Of a stretch of DNA of 64,000 nt, positions 63,135 to 64,000 are shown in pieces. The stretch is taken from the NCBI RefSeq assembly GCF_014023275.1, contig NZ_CP054698.1:4960001-5024000 (forward strand), given 5' to 3'. Position 1 is the first letter of the stretch; every line of letters begins with the position of its first letter. The notes under the pieces are model-generated. The model was not told the origin of the DNA. It made no database searches and saw only the letters and a program-made list of their open reading frames with translations. The stretch comes from Nostoc edaphicum CCNP1411 (lineage in GTDB: Bacteria > Cyanobacteriota > Cyanobacteriia > Cyanobacteriales > Nostocaceae). The position numbers and the translations under genes are program-made.

Positions 63135-63608
63135 CTATGCAATATCAGGGGGTATCTGTTTTGGCGATCGCTGTTGTCGCAACTGTTGTTGCATGAGTTT
63201 TTCTAGTTCAGAACGCCGAACTTCAACGGTATGAGTGGTCTTACCCGGCGTCTCCAAAAAAACGATACTCTCTACGGGTTCTAATGCCACCAATTGAAAC
63301 AAAATATGGGTGACGGGAACAATTTTAGCTAGCATTTGAGGGTCAAGCCCAGCAGGGGAAATTAGAGAGACATCCTGTATGGTAGGGAAAGCGTAAATCA
63401 CACGCTTTTCCAATCCTGGATTAGCACGATTGCTCAATGTAGTTAAAACCCAGCTTGACTCCGAATTTTGGAGAATATAGTACTGGGAGTAGCGTAATTT
63501 TTGAGCGATCGCTCTAAGAGCAGGAGCAATTGCTGCAATCAGATTTGGTGTTATACCATCGCGGGGTGCATTGTCAATCAGCAATTGAATTTGTGCTTCT
63601 AAATCCAT
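63135..63608 (-). CDS. Conserved cyanobacterial hypothetical protein
   Basis: A 157-residue soluble protein from ATG 63608 (MDLEAQIQLLIDNAPRDGIT). The N-terminal segment PNLIAAIAPALRAIAQKLRY and the middle YYILQNSESSWVLTTLSNRA suggest an alpha-beta fold, ending in a Gln/Arg-rich tail (LEKLMQQQLRQQRSPKQIPP). No domain recognised. It is divergent from the plus-strand gene at 63813 across 204 bp, so the two may share regulatory sequence. The extension to 63647 lacks support. Confidence 0.78.
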   Translation of the reverse strand: MDLEAQIQLLIDNAPRDGITPNLIAAIAPALRAIAQKLRYSQYYILQNSESSWVLTTLSNRANPGLEKRVIYAFPTIQDVSLISPAGLDPQMLAKIVPVTHILFQLVALEPVESIVFLETPGKTTHTVEVRRSELEKLMQQQLRQQRSPKQIPPDIA

Positions 63609-63812
63609 AATGACTTGTATACGGCTCCTGGGTAATGGCAATAACATCTATCAAAGTGTGAACAATCCCATCAAAGTTGGGAATAATAAAATCAGCCACA
63701 TCCTCAATGTCGGATTGGTCTGCGTTTAGCTTATACGTAAAACTCAAAAAGCCAATACCCACAGTCGTACAGGTTGTATTTAAATACTTAGGGTCTTTTG
63801 AAAACCGAGACT

Positions 63813-64000
63813 ATGAATTCAGCCGCAACCGCAACTATTCCATCTGCAACTATTCTGGGAGACAATTCTAAAGGCGTGGAGGTGATCTTTCAACTCCTGT
63901 CCAAGGAGTTTCAGCAGTCAACTAAAGCTTCGGAAAAAAATTGCCACGATGTCGCAACACGTATTACTACCGAAGTCTACCGGATTTGTCATGAAAGCAA
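63813..64000 (+). CDS. 5' end of a gene, candidate hetZ, cut by the window end
   Basis: An open frame from ATG 63813 runs to the end of the window (62 codons): MNSAATATIPSATILGDNSK, GVEVIFQLLSKEFQQSTKAS, EKNCHDVATRITTEVYRICH. From memory this N-terminus resembles HetZ, a regulator of heterocyst differentiation, but I cannot confirm it here. The sequence is helical and polar, without a signal peptide. The remainder lies outside the window. There is no clear Shine-Dalgarno. Confidence 0.5.
   Translation, partial: MNSAATATIPSATILGDNSKGVEVIFQLLSKEFQQSTKASEKNCHDVATRITTEVYRICHES

Noticed and set aside
1..64000. tRNA or rRNA genes
   Set aside because: No cloverleaf-type GGTTCGAATCC arm with a matching acceptor stem and no rRNA-like stretch was found by reading.

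Overview
The window is chromosomal DNA of a filamentous cyanobacterium, most likely Nostoc or a close heterocystous relative. Evidence: GCGATCGC-type (HIP1-like) octamers recur throughout; heptamer tandem repeats such as GAATTAC and small palindromic elements fill the gaps; and the gene set is cyanobacterial (SufR with sufBCDS, the carotenoid desaturase CrtQ, DUF4079 and DUF502 membrane proteins, a hormogonium-polysaccharide HpsJ-like protein). No rRNA, tRNA, CRISPR array, prophage or intact transposase gene was seen.

Layout. 1-1.2 kb: two small toxin-antitoxin modules, one with its toxin broken by a nonsense codon. 1.3-4.9 kb: mfd on the minus strand, carrying three in-frame repeat insertions. 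5.1-10.2 kb: a CNNM/CorC-type membrane protein, an ABC ATPase, a TPR protein, a YbjQ-like protein and a membrane protein. 10.3-16.7 kb: the Fe-S assembly locus, with sufR divergent from sufB-sufC-sufD-sufS and two CAAC-N6-GTTG operators in the shared promoter region. 16.7-21.3 kb: an accessory patch with a MITE-like element, two tandem Uma2 nuclease genes and a third further on, a PD-(D/E)XK-like protein, a toxin-antitoxin pair, and an Imm1-like gene with a broken copy of its 3' end upstream. 21.4-34 kb: a CPBP protease, two TM2 proteins, a copper-type P-ATPase with repeat insertions, an FHA protein, a SulA-type epimerase, an A-type Fe-S carrier and conserved cyanobacterial proteins.

34-36 kb is a gene-poor AT-rich stretch with a MITE. 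35.8-48.1 kb: a tiny ribbon-helix-helix protein, crtQ, an SRPBCC protein, mtnA, a CPA2 antiporter, a 1214-aa RTX protein built from five near-identical 447-bp units plus three 294-bp units, and dxs. 48.8-55.4 kb: a secreted helical protein, an aldo/keto reductase, two small conserved proteins, an ankyrin protein and a GAF-PP2C phosphatase. 55.4-56.7 kb is a 1.3-kb gap with a structured, GC-richer island that may be an RNA. 56.7-60.1 kb: DUF502, nusB and ftsY on one strand. 60.7-64 kb: a glycosyltransferase, HpsJ-like and hypothetical genes, and the 5' end of a plus-strand gene that may be hetZ.

The main themes are Fe-S cluster biogenesis (sufR-BCDS plus a separate A-type carrier), isoprenoid and carotenoid synthesis (dxs, crtQ), methionine salvage (mtnA), translation-coupled functions (nusB, ftsY, mfd), and heavy colonisation by short repeats that enter coding sequences in frame. 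All family calls come from reading the translated sequence without database searches.
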